A stretch of DNA of 7,908 bases from an uncultured Rhodocyclaceae bacterium (GTDB lineage Bacteria > Pseudomonadota > Gammaproteobacteria > Burkholderiales > Rhodocyclaceae): the NCBI GenBank assembly GCA_903950295.1, contig CAJBAP010000492.1:1-7908 (forward strand). The letters run 5' to 3'. The notes below the pieces were generated by a model that did no database searches, was not told the origin of the DNA, and saw only the letters and a program-made list of their open reading frames with translations. The position numbers and the translations under genes were made by a program. Below are positions 1 through 7,104 of this stretch, piece after piece (position 1 is the stretch's first letter; every line of letters begins with the position of its first letter).

Positions 1-533
1 ATGTCGTGCTGATCGGCGAGATTCGTGACCTGGAAACGGCCCAGATTGCCGTGCAGGCCAGCCTGACCGGCCATCTGGTGATGGCCACCCTGCATACCAC
101 CGATGCAGCCAGCGCGGTTCCCCGCCTGATCGACATGGGCATCGAGCCGTTTCTGCTCGGTTCGGGCCTCATCGGCGTTCTTGCCCAACGCCTCGTGCGC
201 CAGCTGTGCACTACCTGCCGGGAAGCCTATGTGCCCACGGCGCGACAGTGGCAGGCGGTGGCCAACGGCTCGCCACCGGCCCGCGTATTTCGCTCCATTG
301 GCTGCCCGGATTGCAACAACACCGGCTATCGTGGCCGCACCGGCTTGTATGAGTTGCTGCGGGTGGATGATGGCTTGCGCCGCCTGATCCATGATGGCGC
401 CGGCGAGCATGCGATCCGCGCATATGCCCAGAGCCACGGCCTGCGTTCATTGCGCGAGGATGCCGTGCGCTGGCTGCAGAAGGGCACGACCTCGATCGAG
501 GAAATTCTCCGGGTAACCCGGGAGGCGATGTGA
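1..533 (+). CDS. gspE: Type II secretion ATPase GspE, C-terminal part (5' end outside window)
   Basis: Cytoplasmic hexameric ATPase that powers pseudopilus assembly. Only the last 176 residues are present (first full codon at position 3); the N-terminal domains and Walker A lie upstream of the window. Numbering from the Val at position 3, the Walker B segment VVLIGEIRD with its catalytic Glu is at residues 1-9. The His box runs from [12 protein letters not shown] at about 24-35. The tetracysteine zinc-binding motif that marks GspE is Cys69, Cys72, Cys101 and Cys104 (CX2C-X28-CX2C). The tail GRTGLYELL and the final [10 protein letters not shown] segment are also typical of the GspE/PilB family; the zinc motif and the gspF-N context favour GspE over PilB. 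The stop overlaps the GTG of gspF by 4 bases. The reading frame is open from the window edge. Confidence 0.97.
   Translation, partial: VVLIGEIRDLETAQIAVQASLTGHLVMATLHTTDAASAVPRLIDMGIEPFLLGSGLIGVLAQRLVRQLCTTCREAYVPTARQWQAVANGSPPARVFRSIGCPDCNNTGYRGRTGLYELLRVDDGLRRLIHDGAGEHAIRAYAQSHGLRSLREDAVRWLQKGTTSIEEILRVTREAM
520..525 (+). promoter_or_regulatory. Ribosome binding site of gspF
   Basis: GGGAGG lies inside the last codons of gspE, 4 bases before the GTG at 530. It supports that non-ATG start, which overlaps the gspE stop (GTGA). Confidence 0.6.
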
Positions 534-1735
534 GCGCCTGGTGCTATGTTGCCGTCGATGCGGCGGGTCGCCGCCGGACGGGCGAACTCGAGGCGGATCA
601 TCTGCGTGCCGCGCGCGCGCTCCTGCGCGAGATGGGACTGCTGCCTGAGGCGGTTTCACCGCGCGAGGCGCGGACGGGGACCCCGGGTTATTTCGCCGGG
701 CGTATTTCGGCAGCCGATCTGGCCATGTTTTCGCGCCAGTTTTCCACCTTGTTGACGGCCGGTCTGACCATCGAGAAAGCCATCGCTGCGCTGGCCGAGC
801 AACCGGATCGCGAATCGGTGCGCCTGGTGCTGAAAATTCTTCACGAGGATGTCGTCGCCGGTCATAACCTTGCGGCGGCCATGGAGCGCCAGCCCCGCGC
901 CTTTCCACGTTTTTTTGCTGCGATCGTTCGGGCTGGCGAAGAGGCCGGTGCCCTGCCGGTGGTCATGGAACGGCTGGCGGACTATCTGGAACGCGGCCAG
1001 GCACTCAGGCACAAGGTCGGCATGGCGCTGATCTACCCGGCCATCGTCAGCATCGTTGCCGTGCTGGTGATTGGTGTGCTGCTGACCTACGTCGTACCCC
1101 AGGTGGTCACCGTCTTCGAGCACTCCCGGCAGAGCCTGCCCTGGCTGACGCGGGCCATGATCATGCTGTCCGATCTGTTTCGCGCGACCTGGTGGGTGGG
1201 TTTGAGCCTGAGCGCGATTGCCGGCGTGCTGGCCTGGCGGGCGTTACGCCTGGATCCGGTGCGCTACCGCTGGCATGCGTTTCTGCTGGGCCTGCCTTTC
1301 GTCGGCCGACTGCGCAGCGGCATGTCTGCGGCACGCTTTGCCCACATGTTCGCCGTCCTCGTGGGGAGTGGTGTGCCGGTGGTGACGGCGCTGGGACATG
1401 CCGGCGCCTCCCTGGATGATCTGGTTTTTCGGCAGGGGGTCACCGATGCAACGGCACGTGTGCATGAGGGCATGGGCATCAGCCGTGCCCTGCGTGAAGC
1501 CGGCCCGTTTCCGCCCCTGTTGTTGCATCTGGTGGCCAGCGGGGAGGCTAGCGGCGAATTGCCCAAGGTCCTTGAGCAGGCGGCGCGGCAGCAGGAGCAG
1601 GTTGTCGAGGTGCGTCTGGCCGCCCTTGTCGCACTGCTCGAGCCCCTGTTGATCTTGTCCATGGGTGGGATGGTGCTGATGATCGTGCTGGCCACTCTGG
1701 AACCGATTATAGAAATGAACCGCCTGTTGCATTGA
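530..1735 (+). CDS. gspF: Type II secretion inner-membrane platform protein GspF
   Basis: Polytopic inner-membrane protein at the centre of the assembly platform; in this family it couples the GspE ATPase to insertion of pseudopilin subunits. It has 401 residues, the usual family length. Two homologous T2SF repeats are visible: the first begins near [19 protein letters not shown] (68-86) and the second near [19 protein letters not shown] (270-288). Three hydrophobic segments fit the GspF topology, at about 167-192, 221-239 and 371-393, the last followed by the characteristic EPIIEMN. The start is GTG at 530, chosen for the GGGAGG just upstream, the 4-base overlap with gspE and the correct N-terminus for the family. 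Seven bases separate it from gspG. Confidence 0.97.
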   Translation: MSAWCYVAVDAAGRRRTGELEADHLRAARALLREMGLLPEAVSPREARTGTPGYFAGRISAADLAMFSRQFSTLLTAGLTIEKAIAALAEQPDRESVRLVLKILHEDVVAGHNLAAAMERQPRAFPRFFAAIVRAGEEAGALPVVMERLADYLERGQALRHKVGMALIYPAIVSIVAVLVIGVLLTYVVPQVVTVFEHSRQSLPWLTRAMIMLSDLFRATWWVGLSLSAIAGVLAWRALRLDPVRYRWHAFLLGLPFVGRLRSGMSAARFAHMFAVLVGSGVPVVTALGHAGASLDDLVFRQGVTDATARVHEGMGISRALREAGPFPPLLLHLVASGEASGELPKVLEQAARQQEQVVEVRLAALVALLEPLLILSMGGMVLMIVLATLEPIIEMNRLLH

Positions 1736-1739
1736 GAGG
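1735..1739 (+). promoter_or_regulatory. Ribosome binding site of gspG
   Basis: AGAGG overlaps the gspF stop codon and lies 3 bases from the ATG at 1743. gspG is one of only two genes in the operon that begin after a gap rather than inside the preceding gene, so it may initiate partly on its own. That would suit the most abundant pseudopilin. The dosage idea is inference. Confidence 0.5.
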
Positions 1740-1742
1740 CTT

Positions 1743-2177
1743 ATGACAAACGCGAGATCCCTGCCGCGCGGCTTTACCCTGATCGAATTGATGGTTGTCC
1801 TGGTGATTCTGGGGGTGCTGGCCGCGCTGATTGCACCGAAGCTGATGGATCGCCCCGACGAGGCGCGCAAGATCGCCGCGAAGCAGGATATTGCCACCTT
1901 GGTGCAGGCCTTGAAGCTCTACCGGCTCGACAACCTGCGCTACCCCAGCACGGAGCAGGGGCTGCAGGCGCTGGTCGCCAGACCGGGACTGGCGCCGCTC
2001 CCCAATAACTGGAAGGCGGGCGGTTATCTGGAAAAATTGCCCAATGACCCTTGGGGACAAGCCTACATCTACCTCAGTCCGGGCCGTCATGGCGAAATCG
2101 ACGTGATCAGCCTGGGTGCCGATGGCCTGCCCGGTGGCGAAGGCAACGATGCCGATATCGGCAACTGGATGCTGTGA
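1743..2177 (+). CDS. gspG: Major pseudopilin GspG
   Basis: Main structural subunit of the periplasmic T2SS pseudopilus. It has 144 residues, typical for the family. The type III (prepilin) signal is clear: basic leader MTNARSLPRG, predicted cleavage between Gly10 and Phe11 by the prepilin peptidase (GspO/PilD, not encoded here), Glu at mature position 5 (Glu15) and a hydrophobic helix to about residue 31. The middle part RYPSTEQGLQALV (66-78) and LPNDPWGQAYIY (99-110) are family signatures. The C-terminal loop LGADGLPGGEGNDADI (124-139) matches the calcium-binding loop that stabilises GspG. It follows gspF by 7 bases and overlaps gspH by 4. The next four genes encode its minor partners. Confidence 0.98.
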   Translation: MTNARSLPRGFTLIELMVVLVILGVLAALIAPKLMDRPDEARKIAAKQDIATLVQALKLYRLDNLRYPSTEQGLQALVARPGLAPLPNNWKAGGYLEKLPNDPWGQAYIYLSPGRHGEIDVISLGADGLPGGEGNDADIGNWML

Positions 2178-2680
2178 AATTCGTACCCATTCACTCGAAC
2201 ATCCGCGGGTTCACCCTGCTGGAGATGCTGGTCGCCCTAGTCATCATGGCGGTCACGGTGGCCAGTGCCAGCCTGGCGTTGCGCCCCGATGATGGGCGAC
2301 AACTCGCCAGTGAGGCGGAGCGCCTGGCTTTGCTGCTGGCGCAGGCGCGCGAAGAGTCCGAACTCGGCGGCATGAGGCTGGCCTGGGTGGCGGCCGAAGA
2401 TCATTATGAATTCGAACGGCGCGAGATGACCGGAAATGGGCCATCTTGGTCGGTGCTGCGGGGTGATGATCTGTTGCATCCCCGGCGACTGCCTGTTGGC
2501 TTCACTATTCGTCGTATCGAGGCGGATGGCCGGCAACTGGCTTATGGGGAGCGCTTGAACCTGGACCCCTTGGGTGTCCGCTGGGTCAAGATCGAACTTT
2601 CCATGGGAGAAGCGCGTACCCTCATCCGTAGTGTCGAGGAAGGATTCGAGGTCACGCCCTTGGCGAGGAGTGATTCATGA
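2174..2680 (+). CDS. gspH: Minor pseudopilin GspH
   Basis: Minor pseudopilin thought to sit near the tip of the pseudopilus, next to the GspI-J-K complex. It has 168 residues. The prepilin leader ends at Gly12, followed by mature FTLLEMLVALVIMAV with Glu at +5 (Glu17). The segment EAERLALLLAQAREESELGG (47-66) is the helical stretch usual in GspH, followed by a predicted beta-rich C-terminal domain. The start is the GTG at 2174: it overlaps the gspG stop (GTGA) and gives a normal 12-residue leader. The frame stays open upstream to about 2051, but that part lies inside gspG and would bury the leader. There is no convincing Shine-Dalgarno sequence, so translation probably depends on coupling to gspG. 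ATGA overlap with gspI. Confidence 0.93.
   Translation: MKFVPIHSNIRGFTLLEMLVALVIMAVTVASASLALRPDDGRQLASEAERLALLLAQAREESELGGMRLAWVAAEDHYEFERREMTGNGPSWSVLRGDDLLHPRRLPVGFTIRRIEADGRQLAYGERLNLDPLGVRWVKIELSMGEARTLIRSVEEGFEVTPLARSDS
2665..2670 (+). promoter_or_regulatory. Ribosome binding site of gspI
   Basis: GAGGAG lies within the 3' end of gspH, 6 bases before the ATG at 2677. It supports the start that overlaps the gspH stop. Confidence 0.6.
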
Positions 2681-3048
2681 AGTCTTGTCCGCGCGGCTTT
2701 ACCTTGCTCGAGGTGCTGATTGCGCTGGCTATCGTTGCCATCGGCCTCACGGCGGCACTGCGTGCGAGCGGGGTTGGCATCGAGGGGACGCTGGAGTATC
2801 GCTCCCGCTTCATTGCCTTGTGGCTGGCCGAGAACCTGGCGGCCGAGCGGACGGCACGGCGTGATTGGCCTGATCCCGGCCTGGTCAGTCAGGAGGAGGA
2901 AATGGCGGGTCACCGTTTCATCATTCGCCAGGAGGTCAAGACCACACCGAACCCGCGTTTTCGCCGGCTGGAAATCCGGGTGGCCAGTGCGCAGGCGCCG
3001 GAGCACAGCCTGCGCGATCTGGTTGTTTTTCTGCTGCGCCCGAGTTGA
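2677..3048 (+). CDS. gspI: Minor pseudopilin GspI
   Basis: Minor pseudopilin of the tip complex. In studied systems it forms the core of the GspI-J-K trimer that primes pseudopilus assembly. It has 123 residues, the usual length. The leader is short (MKSCPRG), with cleavage expected after Gly7, mature FTLLEVLIALAIVAIG and Glu at +5 (Glu12). The segment RFIALWLAENLAAE (44-57) is the best family marker: GspI proteins carry a WxAEN-like stretch here. The C-terminus keeps the RRLEIRV strand (95-101). The start is ATG at 2677, overlapping the gspH stop and preceded by GAGGAG. Six bases separate its stop from gspJ, one of the two non-overlapping junctions in the operon. Confidence 0.95.
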   Translation: MKSCPRGFTLLEVLIALAIVAIGLTAALRASGVGIEGTLEYRSRFIALWLAENLAAERTARRDWPDPGLVSQEEEMAGHRFIIRQEVKTTPNPRFRRLEIRVASAQAPEHSLRDLVVFLLRPS

Positions 3049-3054
3049 AAAATC

Positions 3055-3627
3055 ATGGATTGCATGCGGCGAAAAACTTCCGGTTTTACCCTTCTGGAAG
3101 TCCTGGTGGCCTTGGTGTTGCTCACCTTGTTCGCCTTTGCCGCTTATCGTGGCTTGAATGCCGTGTTGGAGGTGGAAGCCCATTCCCGCAAGGAATTGGC
3201 GCGCTGGCAGAAGCTGTCGCGCGTCTTTACCCGGATCGAGGCCGATTTGCAGGATGCCGTGCTCATTCCGCCGGCTGCGGGAAGGAATCCTGCCGTTTTC
3301 ATTGTCGAACGGAACGATTCGACCGCAGTGGGATTCAGCATGCACCGGCTAACGGCAGAGGAGGGTGCCGGTGGGGTAGAGCAGGTGAACTACCGCTTTA
3401 TTGGCAGGCAACTGAGCCGGTCGGCATCGCCCGTCAGCGGGCAGGGGGGCGAGATGTTGCCGTCACTGCTTCTGGAAGCACTCGAGCAGGTCAGTTTCCG
3501 TTATCTGGATGGCCGGGGAATTTGGCAAGCCGACTGGCATGTCGCCACGGAATTGCCGCGCGCTGTCGAAGTCGCCATGGCCTGGCCGGACGGTTTGCAG
3601 CTGCGCCGCGTGTTTCGCACGCAATGA
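3055..3627 (+). CDS. gspJ: Minor pseudopilin GspJ
   Basis: Minor pseudopilin of the tip complex with GspI and GspK. It has 190 residues. The prepilin signal ends SG at residues 9-10, followed by mature FTLLEVLVALVLLTLFAFAA with Glu at +5 (Glu15). Family features after the helix are RIEADLQDAVLIP (60-72), the VEQVNYRFIGRQLSR strand region (108-122) and VSFRYLDGRG (146-155). Two in-frame ATGs are possible, at 3055 (10-residue leader) and 3064 (7-residue leader, MRRKTSG). Neither has a good ribosome binding site. I keep 3055 because it lies closer to the gspI stop, but the mature protein is the same either way. ATGA overlap with gspK. A second long open frame over this gene is the upstream extension of the gspK frame and is not a gene. 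Confidence 0.94.
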   Translation: MDCMRRKTSGFTLLEVLVALVLLTLFAFAAYRGLNAVLEVEAHSRKELARWQKLSRVFTRIEADLQDAVLIPPAAGRNPAVFIVERNDSTAVGFSMHRLTAEEGAGGVEQVNYRFIGRQLSRSASPVSGQGGEMLPSLLLEALEQVSFRYLDGRGIWQADWHVATELPRAVEVAMAWPDGLQLRRVFRTQ

Positions 3628-4544
3628 GCACCATGCGGAGACAGCGCGGCGCAGCCGTCATCGTCGCCATGCTGGTGGTTGCGCTGGCGGCGATTGTATC
3701 TGGCAGCTTCATGTTTCGTACCCATGTTCAAGGCCGCAAGCTGGAAAACGCCGCCCATGCCGGCCAGGCACGCTGGCTGTTGCGTGCGGCGGAACAGTGG
3801 GGCGCTGCGGTCCTGCTCGATGATGCCCTGCAGAACAGTGTCGACCACCTGGGGGAAACCTGGCGGCAGGAGATGCCGCCGCTGCAGGCCGAGGGCTTCC
3901 GCATGGGCGGGCACATGGTGGATCTCGATGGTCGTTTCAATCTCAATGGCCTGGTGCATGGTGGCAAGATCGATGCGACCCAACTGGCTATCTTCCGCCG
4001 CTTGCTGCTGAACTTGAAGCTGCCGCTGGCTCTGGCGGATGCCATTGCCGACTGGCTGGATGCCGATGATGAGCCGACGAGCGAGGCCGGTGCCGAGCAT
4101 GCCTATTATCAGCGGCAGGTTGCTTCCGTCGCGCCCGCAAACCGGCTGCTCGTCAGCTTCGATGAGCTGCTGCCGGTGCGTGGCATGAACACGGATCGGC
4201 TGGAGAAACTGCGCCCTTATGTGGCGGTGCTGCCCAGGCCCGGTCCGGTCAATGTGAATACCGCGCCACCGGAGGTGATGGCAGCGCTTTCGGCCACCAT
4301 GAGTCTGGATGAGGCCTATGCCCTGGCAGCCAAGCGGGATCACGCCTATTTTCGGAATCTGGGTGATCTGCGCAATGCGCTGGATAACAAGATGAACATC
4401 GATGAACGACAGGTGGCTTTCGCTAGCAGTTATTTTATGCTAACAGCATATATTGGGCACGACCGTATCGCCCTGGAGAGTCAGGCGCTGTTCGAGCGCA
4501 GTGGCCGCAGTTTTCCGCGACTGGTCTGGAGGACGGTCCGGTGA
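3624..4544 (+). CDS. gspK: Minor pseudopilin GspK (tip subunit)
   Basis: Large minor pseudopilin that caps the pseudopilus tip. It has 306 residues, about twice the size of the other pseudopilins, as usual for GspK. The leader MSTMRRQRG is followed by AAVIVAMLVVALAAIV. Mature position 5 is Val14 rather than Glu, which is normal for GspK and part of its tip role. Family motifs are VDLDGRFNLNGL (99-110), ADWLDADDEP (142-151, acidic) and PGPVNVNTAP (206-215), followed by an alpha domain that includes FRNLGDLRNAL (243-253). The start is ATG at 3624, overlapping the gspJ stop; ATG at 3633 is an alternative with a shorter leader. The frame is open 193 codons further upstream, but that part lies over gspJ and gives no leader. 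Confidence 0.95.
   Translation: MSTMRRQRGAAVIVAMLVVALAAIVSGSFMFRTHVQGRKLENAAHAGQARWLLRAAEQWGAAVLLDDALQNSVDHLGETWRQEMPPLQAEGFRMGGHMVDLDGRFNLNGLVHGGKIDATQLAIFRRLLLNLKLPLALADAIADWLDADDEPTSEAGAEHAYYQRQVASVAPANRLLVSFDELLPVRGMNTDRLEKLRPYVAVLPRPGPVNVNTAPPEVMAALSATMSLDEAYALAAKRDHAYFRNLGDLRNALDNKMNIDERQVAFASSYFMLTAYIGHDRIALESQALFERSGRSFPRLVWRTVR
4528..4533 (+). promoter_or_regulatory. Ribosome binding site of gspL
   Basis: GGAGGA lies 7 bases before the GTG at 4541, inside the end of gspK. It decides in favour of this GTG start. Confidence 0.65.
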
Positions 4545-5776
4545 GCGAACTGCGCATTTATTTGCGCCGCGACAGCCTGCGCGACAACGACGACTGCAAC
4601 TGGATCTTGCGCCACGCGGATGGTCGAGTCGCGGCGAGCGGTAATACGCTGACGAACCTGCCCAAGGCTCAGCGTTGTCATCTGGTGTTGGCGGCGGAGT
4701 TGGTCAGCATTGTGCCGGCGCGCCTGCCCGACTTGCCGCTTCGCAAGTTGGCCCCCCTATTGCCGGGAGCCGCCGAAGCGCATTCCATCGGTGAGGCGGA
4801 GCAGTTGCATGTCGCCTGGCTTGGGCGGGATGACCAGGGACTAAGCTGGCTGGCTGTGACAGACCAGGCCTGGCTCCAATACACGTTTGCGCGCTTGACC
4901 GACAAAGGTGTTTGCGTCGACGCGGCAATTCCGGAATGCCTGTTATTACCAAACGAACCCAAATCCTGGTCGCTGGTCAGGCACGAAGACGGCACCCTCT
5001 TGCGGGTTTCCCGGATATTCGGGCTGGCGCTGGATCAGGGGGATCCACCTGCCGGCTTGAAACTGGCGCTTGAAAATGAGGCGGTGCTCCAGGCTGGTCG
5101 GCCGGAGCGGCTTTGCCTGTATCAGGGTAGCGCCATGCAGGCGGCCGTTCTGGGCCACTGGCAAACGGCCTGCGGCCTGCCGATCGAATCCAGGGGAGCG
5201 TGGAGTTGGCGTGAAGCCGTCTGGCCGGATGAGATCAATCTGCTACAGGGATCCTTCCGCCCCCGAAACGATGGCACCGACTTGAAATTCCTGTTGAAGC
5301 CGGCCGCTTGGGGAGTCATTGCATTGGTGACCATCCAGCTGGTGGGCATGGCGATTGACCTGGTCATGCTGTCCCGCGAGCAGGGTGTTCTACAAACTGA
5401 AATGCATCAATTGGCAGAGCGGGTCCTGCCACCGCGTGCCGCTATCGTTGATCCTGTCTGGCAGGTTGGGGCGCTACTCAAGTCCTTGCAGTCGGCAAGC
5501 ACTGGTCAGCCTGAGGGCATGGCTTCCCTGCTGGGCCTGATCGGGAAGCTGCAACCGGAGGGATCGGGCCATGAATTGAAAGTGGTGAGCTACGAAGGTG
5601 GCCGGCTCAGCCTGGACTATGCGCAGGCAGACAAGGATTGGCTGGACAAGTTTCGCGCTGCACTGGTGGCGAGCGGGCTGACCGCAGCTGTTGCAGCATC
5701 CGATGGCGGTGGCAGTGTCCTGACGATACAGTTGGTGGCTGCATCATCAGGAACCGGGGGCGCGCATGGTCGCTGA
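4541..5776 (+). CDS. gspL: Type II secretion inner-membrane protein GspL
   Basis: Bitopic inner-membrane protein that recruits the GspE ATPase through its cytoplasmic actin-like domain and binds GspM in the periplasm. It has 411 residues. The N-terminal cytoplasmic domain covers about 1-254. It ends with the conserved INLLQGSF segment (232-239), a strong GspL marker just before the membrane helix at about 255-277. The periplasmic part (about 278-411) includes a coiled-coil-like start (REQGVLQTEMHQLAERVLP, 279-297) and a ferredoxin-like C-terminal domain (about 345-400). The start is GTG at 4541, supported by GGAGGA and the GTGA overlap with gspK. The last 11 bases overlap gspM. Sequence similarity in this family is low, so the call rests on architecture, the NLLQG motif and gene order. 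Confidence 0.94.
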   Translation: MSELRIYLRRDSLRDNDDCNWILRHADGRVAASGNTLTNLPKAQRCHLVLAAELVSIVPARLPDLPLRKLAPLLPGAAEAHSIGEAEQLHVAWLGRDDQGLSWLAVTDQAWLQYTFARLTDKGVCVDAAIPECLLLPNEPKSWSLVRHEDGTLLRVSRIFGLALDQGDPPAGLKLALENEAVLQAGRPERLCLYQGSAMQAAVLGHWQTACGLPIESRGAWSWREAVWPDEINLLQGSFRPRNDGTDLKFLLKPAAWGVIALVTIQLVGMAIDLVMLSREQGVLQTEMHQLAERVLPPRAAIVDPVWQVGALLKSLQSASTGQPEGMASLLGLIGKLQPEGSGHELKVVSYEGGRLSLDYAQADKDWLDKFRAALVASGLTAAVAASDGGGSVLTIQLVAASSGTGGAHGR

Positions 5777-6272
5777 CCTCGGGAACCGATTCCGCAATTT
5801 CTGGCTGGCAAGGAATGCTCGCGAACGTTGGCTGCTGACCCTAGGGGGCAGTGTCCTGCTGTGCGCTATTTTGTATGGTGCGATTTATGCGCCGATCGGT
5901 GCGGCGCACCGCAAGCTGAGTGATCGGCTGCCGCAATTGCGTGCCCAACACCGACTGCTGATTGCCCAAGTGGAGGAGATAGAGCGCATTCGCCGCGACC
6001 CGAGCATGCGCTCGGCGGTCGAAGTTGGCCTGGAACGGCGGATCCGGTCCAGCGTGGTTGCCGGCAGTCTGCAGGATGGTATTGTCAGCATTACCGTTAT
6101 CGGTGGCGATCAGATTCAGGTTGTCACCAGGGATCGCCCCGTGAATGTCTGGTTGGGGTGGATGCTTGAATTGCAGCGTCAGGGTGTTCAGGTGAAGACC
6201 GCACGCATGCGACTCTCGGAGAAAGAAGGTTTGGCCAGACTGGAGGTCACCTTCGCAGGTGCGCAGCCATGA
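5766..6272 (+). CDS. gspM: Type II secretion inner-membrane protein GspM
   Basis: Small bitopic inner-membrane protein that partners GspL and stabilises the assembly platform. It has 168 residues, normal for the family. A short cytoplasmic N-terminus with the typical FWLARNARERWLL stretch (12-24) leads into one membrane helix (about 23-42). A charged, helical periplasmic segment (about 46-78) and a ferredoxin-like C-terminal domain (about 105-165) follow; IVSITVIGGDQIQVV (106-120) and ARLEVTF (157-163) look like its strands. The start is ATG at 5766, 11 bases inside gspL, with a G-run at 5756-5760 as a weak ribosome binding site. ATGA overlap with gspN. Identification comes from topology and position between gspL and gspN. 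Confidence 0.93.
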   Translation: MVADLGNRFRNFWLARNARERWLLTLGGSVLLCAILYGAIYAPIGAAHRKLSDRLPQLRAQHRLLIAQVEEIERIRRDPSMRSAVEVGLERRIRSSVVAGSLQDGIVSITVIGGDQIQVVTRDRPVNVWLGWMLELQRQGVQVKTARMRLSEKEGLARLEVTFAGAQP

Positions 6273-7039
6273 GGCGGATGCTGGTCATCGCCAGTGCTTT
6301 GGCTATCCTGCTGATCGGTGCGGCTCTCTGGTTGACGCCTGCGACGTGGCTGGATCATGCCTTGCAACGGGGTAGTCGGGGTGCCTTGAGTCTGACGGAT
6401 GCGCAAGGCCGTGTCTGGCAGGGGAGCGGCACCCTACAGGCAATTTTGCCGGGCGTTGAGGTCATCGCGATCGATCGGGTGCGCTGGACCGTGGTGGCAA
6501 CGGAACTGGTGCAGGGCCGCCTGCGCTTCAGCCTACTTTCGGTCGCTACCGGCAAGCTATTGGTCGATGCCAGTCTGAGCAGGGCGGGATTCACACTTCA
6601 TTCGTCTCAACTGGAAGTGCCTGCTGCGCTCCTGGCAACTATTTCACCGACCTTGCGTGAGGCTGCATTGGCAGGAAAGTTGAGCATCACCGCCAAGGAG
6701 TTTCGTTGGGCACACCAACAGGCGGACGGAACAGCCGAGATCGTCTGGAACAATGCTGCATCGAGCCTGGTGCGGGTCAATCCACTCGGCAGCTACCGGA
6801 TCGAGATCAAGGGAGCGGCTGATGGGGTGACTTGTCGGATAAGTACTATCGGGAGTGGCGCTCTCAAGTTGAGCGGCACATGCCAACTGCTACCTGGTCG
6901 GCCATTTGGTTTGGATGCGACCGCAGAGGCCGGGGAAAATTACCAGCGGGAACTGACGCCCCTGCTGCGAATCTTTGGCAAGGAAACCCGCCCCGGGGTT
7001 TATCAGCTGCAAGCTGCCTCGGGTATCGGCTTCGAATAA
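6269..7039 (+). CDS. gspN: Type II secretion protein GspN
   Basis: Inner-membrane-anchored periplasmic protein found in only some T2SS operons. Its exact role is unsettled; in Xanthomonas the homologue has been reported to associate with the GspD secretin. It has 256 residues. An N-terminal membrane anchor spans about 4-24, and the rest is predicted to be beta-rich and periplasmic. Family features are LTDAQGRVWQGSGTL (42-56), the W-x-V strand near 73-75, and VWNNAASSLVRVNPLGSY (159-176). Cys189 and Cys205 in the C-terminal half could form a disulfide. The start is ATG at 6269, overlapping the gspM stop, with AGGTG at 6257-6261. It is the last gene of the operon: 17 bases after the stop comes a hairpin terminator. 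Confidence 0.93.
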   Translation: MRRMLVIASALAILLIGAALWLTPATWLDHALQRGSRGALSLTDAQGRVWQGSGTLQAILPGVEVIAIDRVRWTVVATELVQGRLRFSLLSVATGKLLVDASLSRAGFTLHSSQLEVPAALLATISPTLREAALAGKLSITAKEFRWAHQQADGTAEIVWNNAASSLVRVNPLGSYRIEIKGAADGVTCRISTIGSGALKLSGTCQLLPGRPFGLDATAEAGENYQRELTPLLRIFGKETRPGVYQLQAASGIGFE

Positions 7040-7056
7040 CGCGATCACCCAAAAGC

Positions 7057-7083
7057 AAGAGGCTCCCGCAGGAGCCTCTTTTC
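7057..7083. terminator. Bidirectional intrinsic terminator between gspN and the VPLPA-CTERM gene
   Basis: The perfect 10-bp inverted repeat AAGAGGCTCC / GGAGCCTCTT (7057-7066 and 7071-7080) has a 4-base CGCA loop. On the + strand the stem runs into TTTTCTT; on the - strand the complement runs into TTGCTTTTGGG. The two flanking genes converge, so one hairpin probably ends both transcripts. The T tracts are short, hence efficiency is uncertain. Confidence 0.85.
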
Positions 7084-7104
7084 TTCGATCGATCCAGCCT
7101 GTCG

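Noticed and set aside
1..533. Type IV pilus ATPase PilB instead of GspE
   Set aside because: The following gspF-N genes, and the CX2C-X28-CX2C motif in this setting, identify a T2SS operon.
2051..2173. In-frame N-terminal extension of gspH starting inside gspG
   Set aside because: It would place 41 residues before the prepilin leader and overlap gspG by more than 120 bases. The GTG at 2174 gives a normal 12-residue leader.
3045..3623. A 193-codon open extension upstream of gspK, overlapping gspJ in another frame
   Set aside because: The sequence has no prepilin leader at its start and lies wholly over a well-supported gspJ. Long spurious frames are common in GC-rich DNA. The GspK leader MSTMRRQRG begins at 3624.
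3501..4343. Long antisense open frame (280 codons) over gspJ/gspK, and similar ones at 1244-1897 and 2542-3345
   Set aside because: The translations are rich in Arg, Gln, His and Pro without recognisable domains. They mirror the codon bias of the GC-rich + strand genes, and no ribosome sites or independent gene context are seen.
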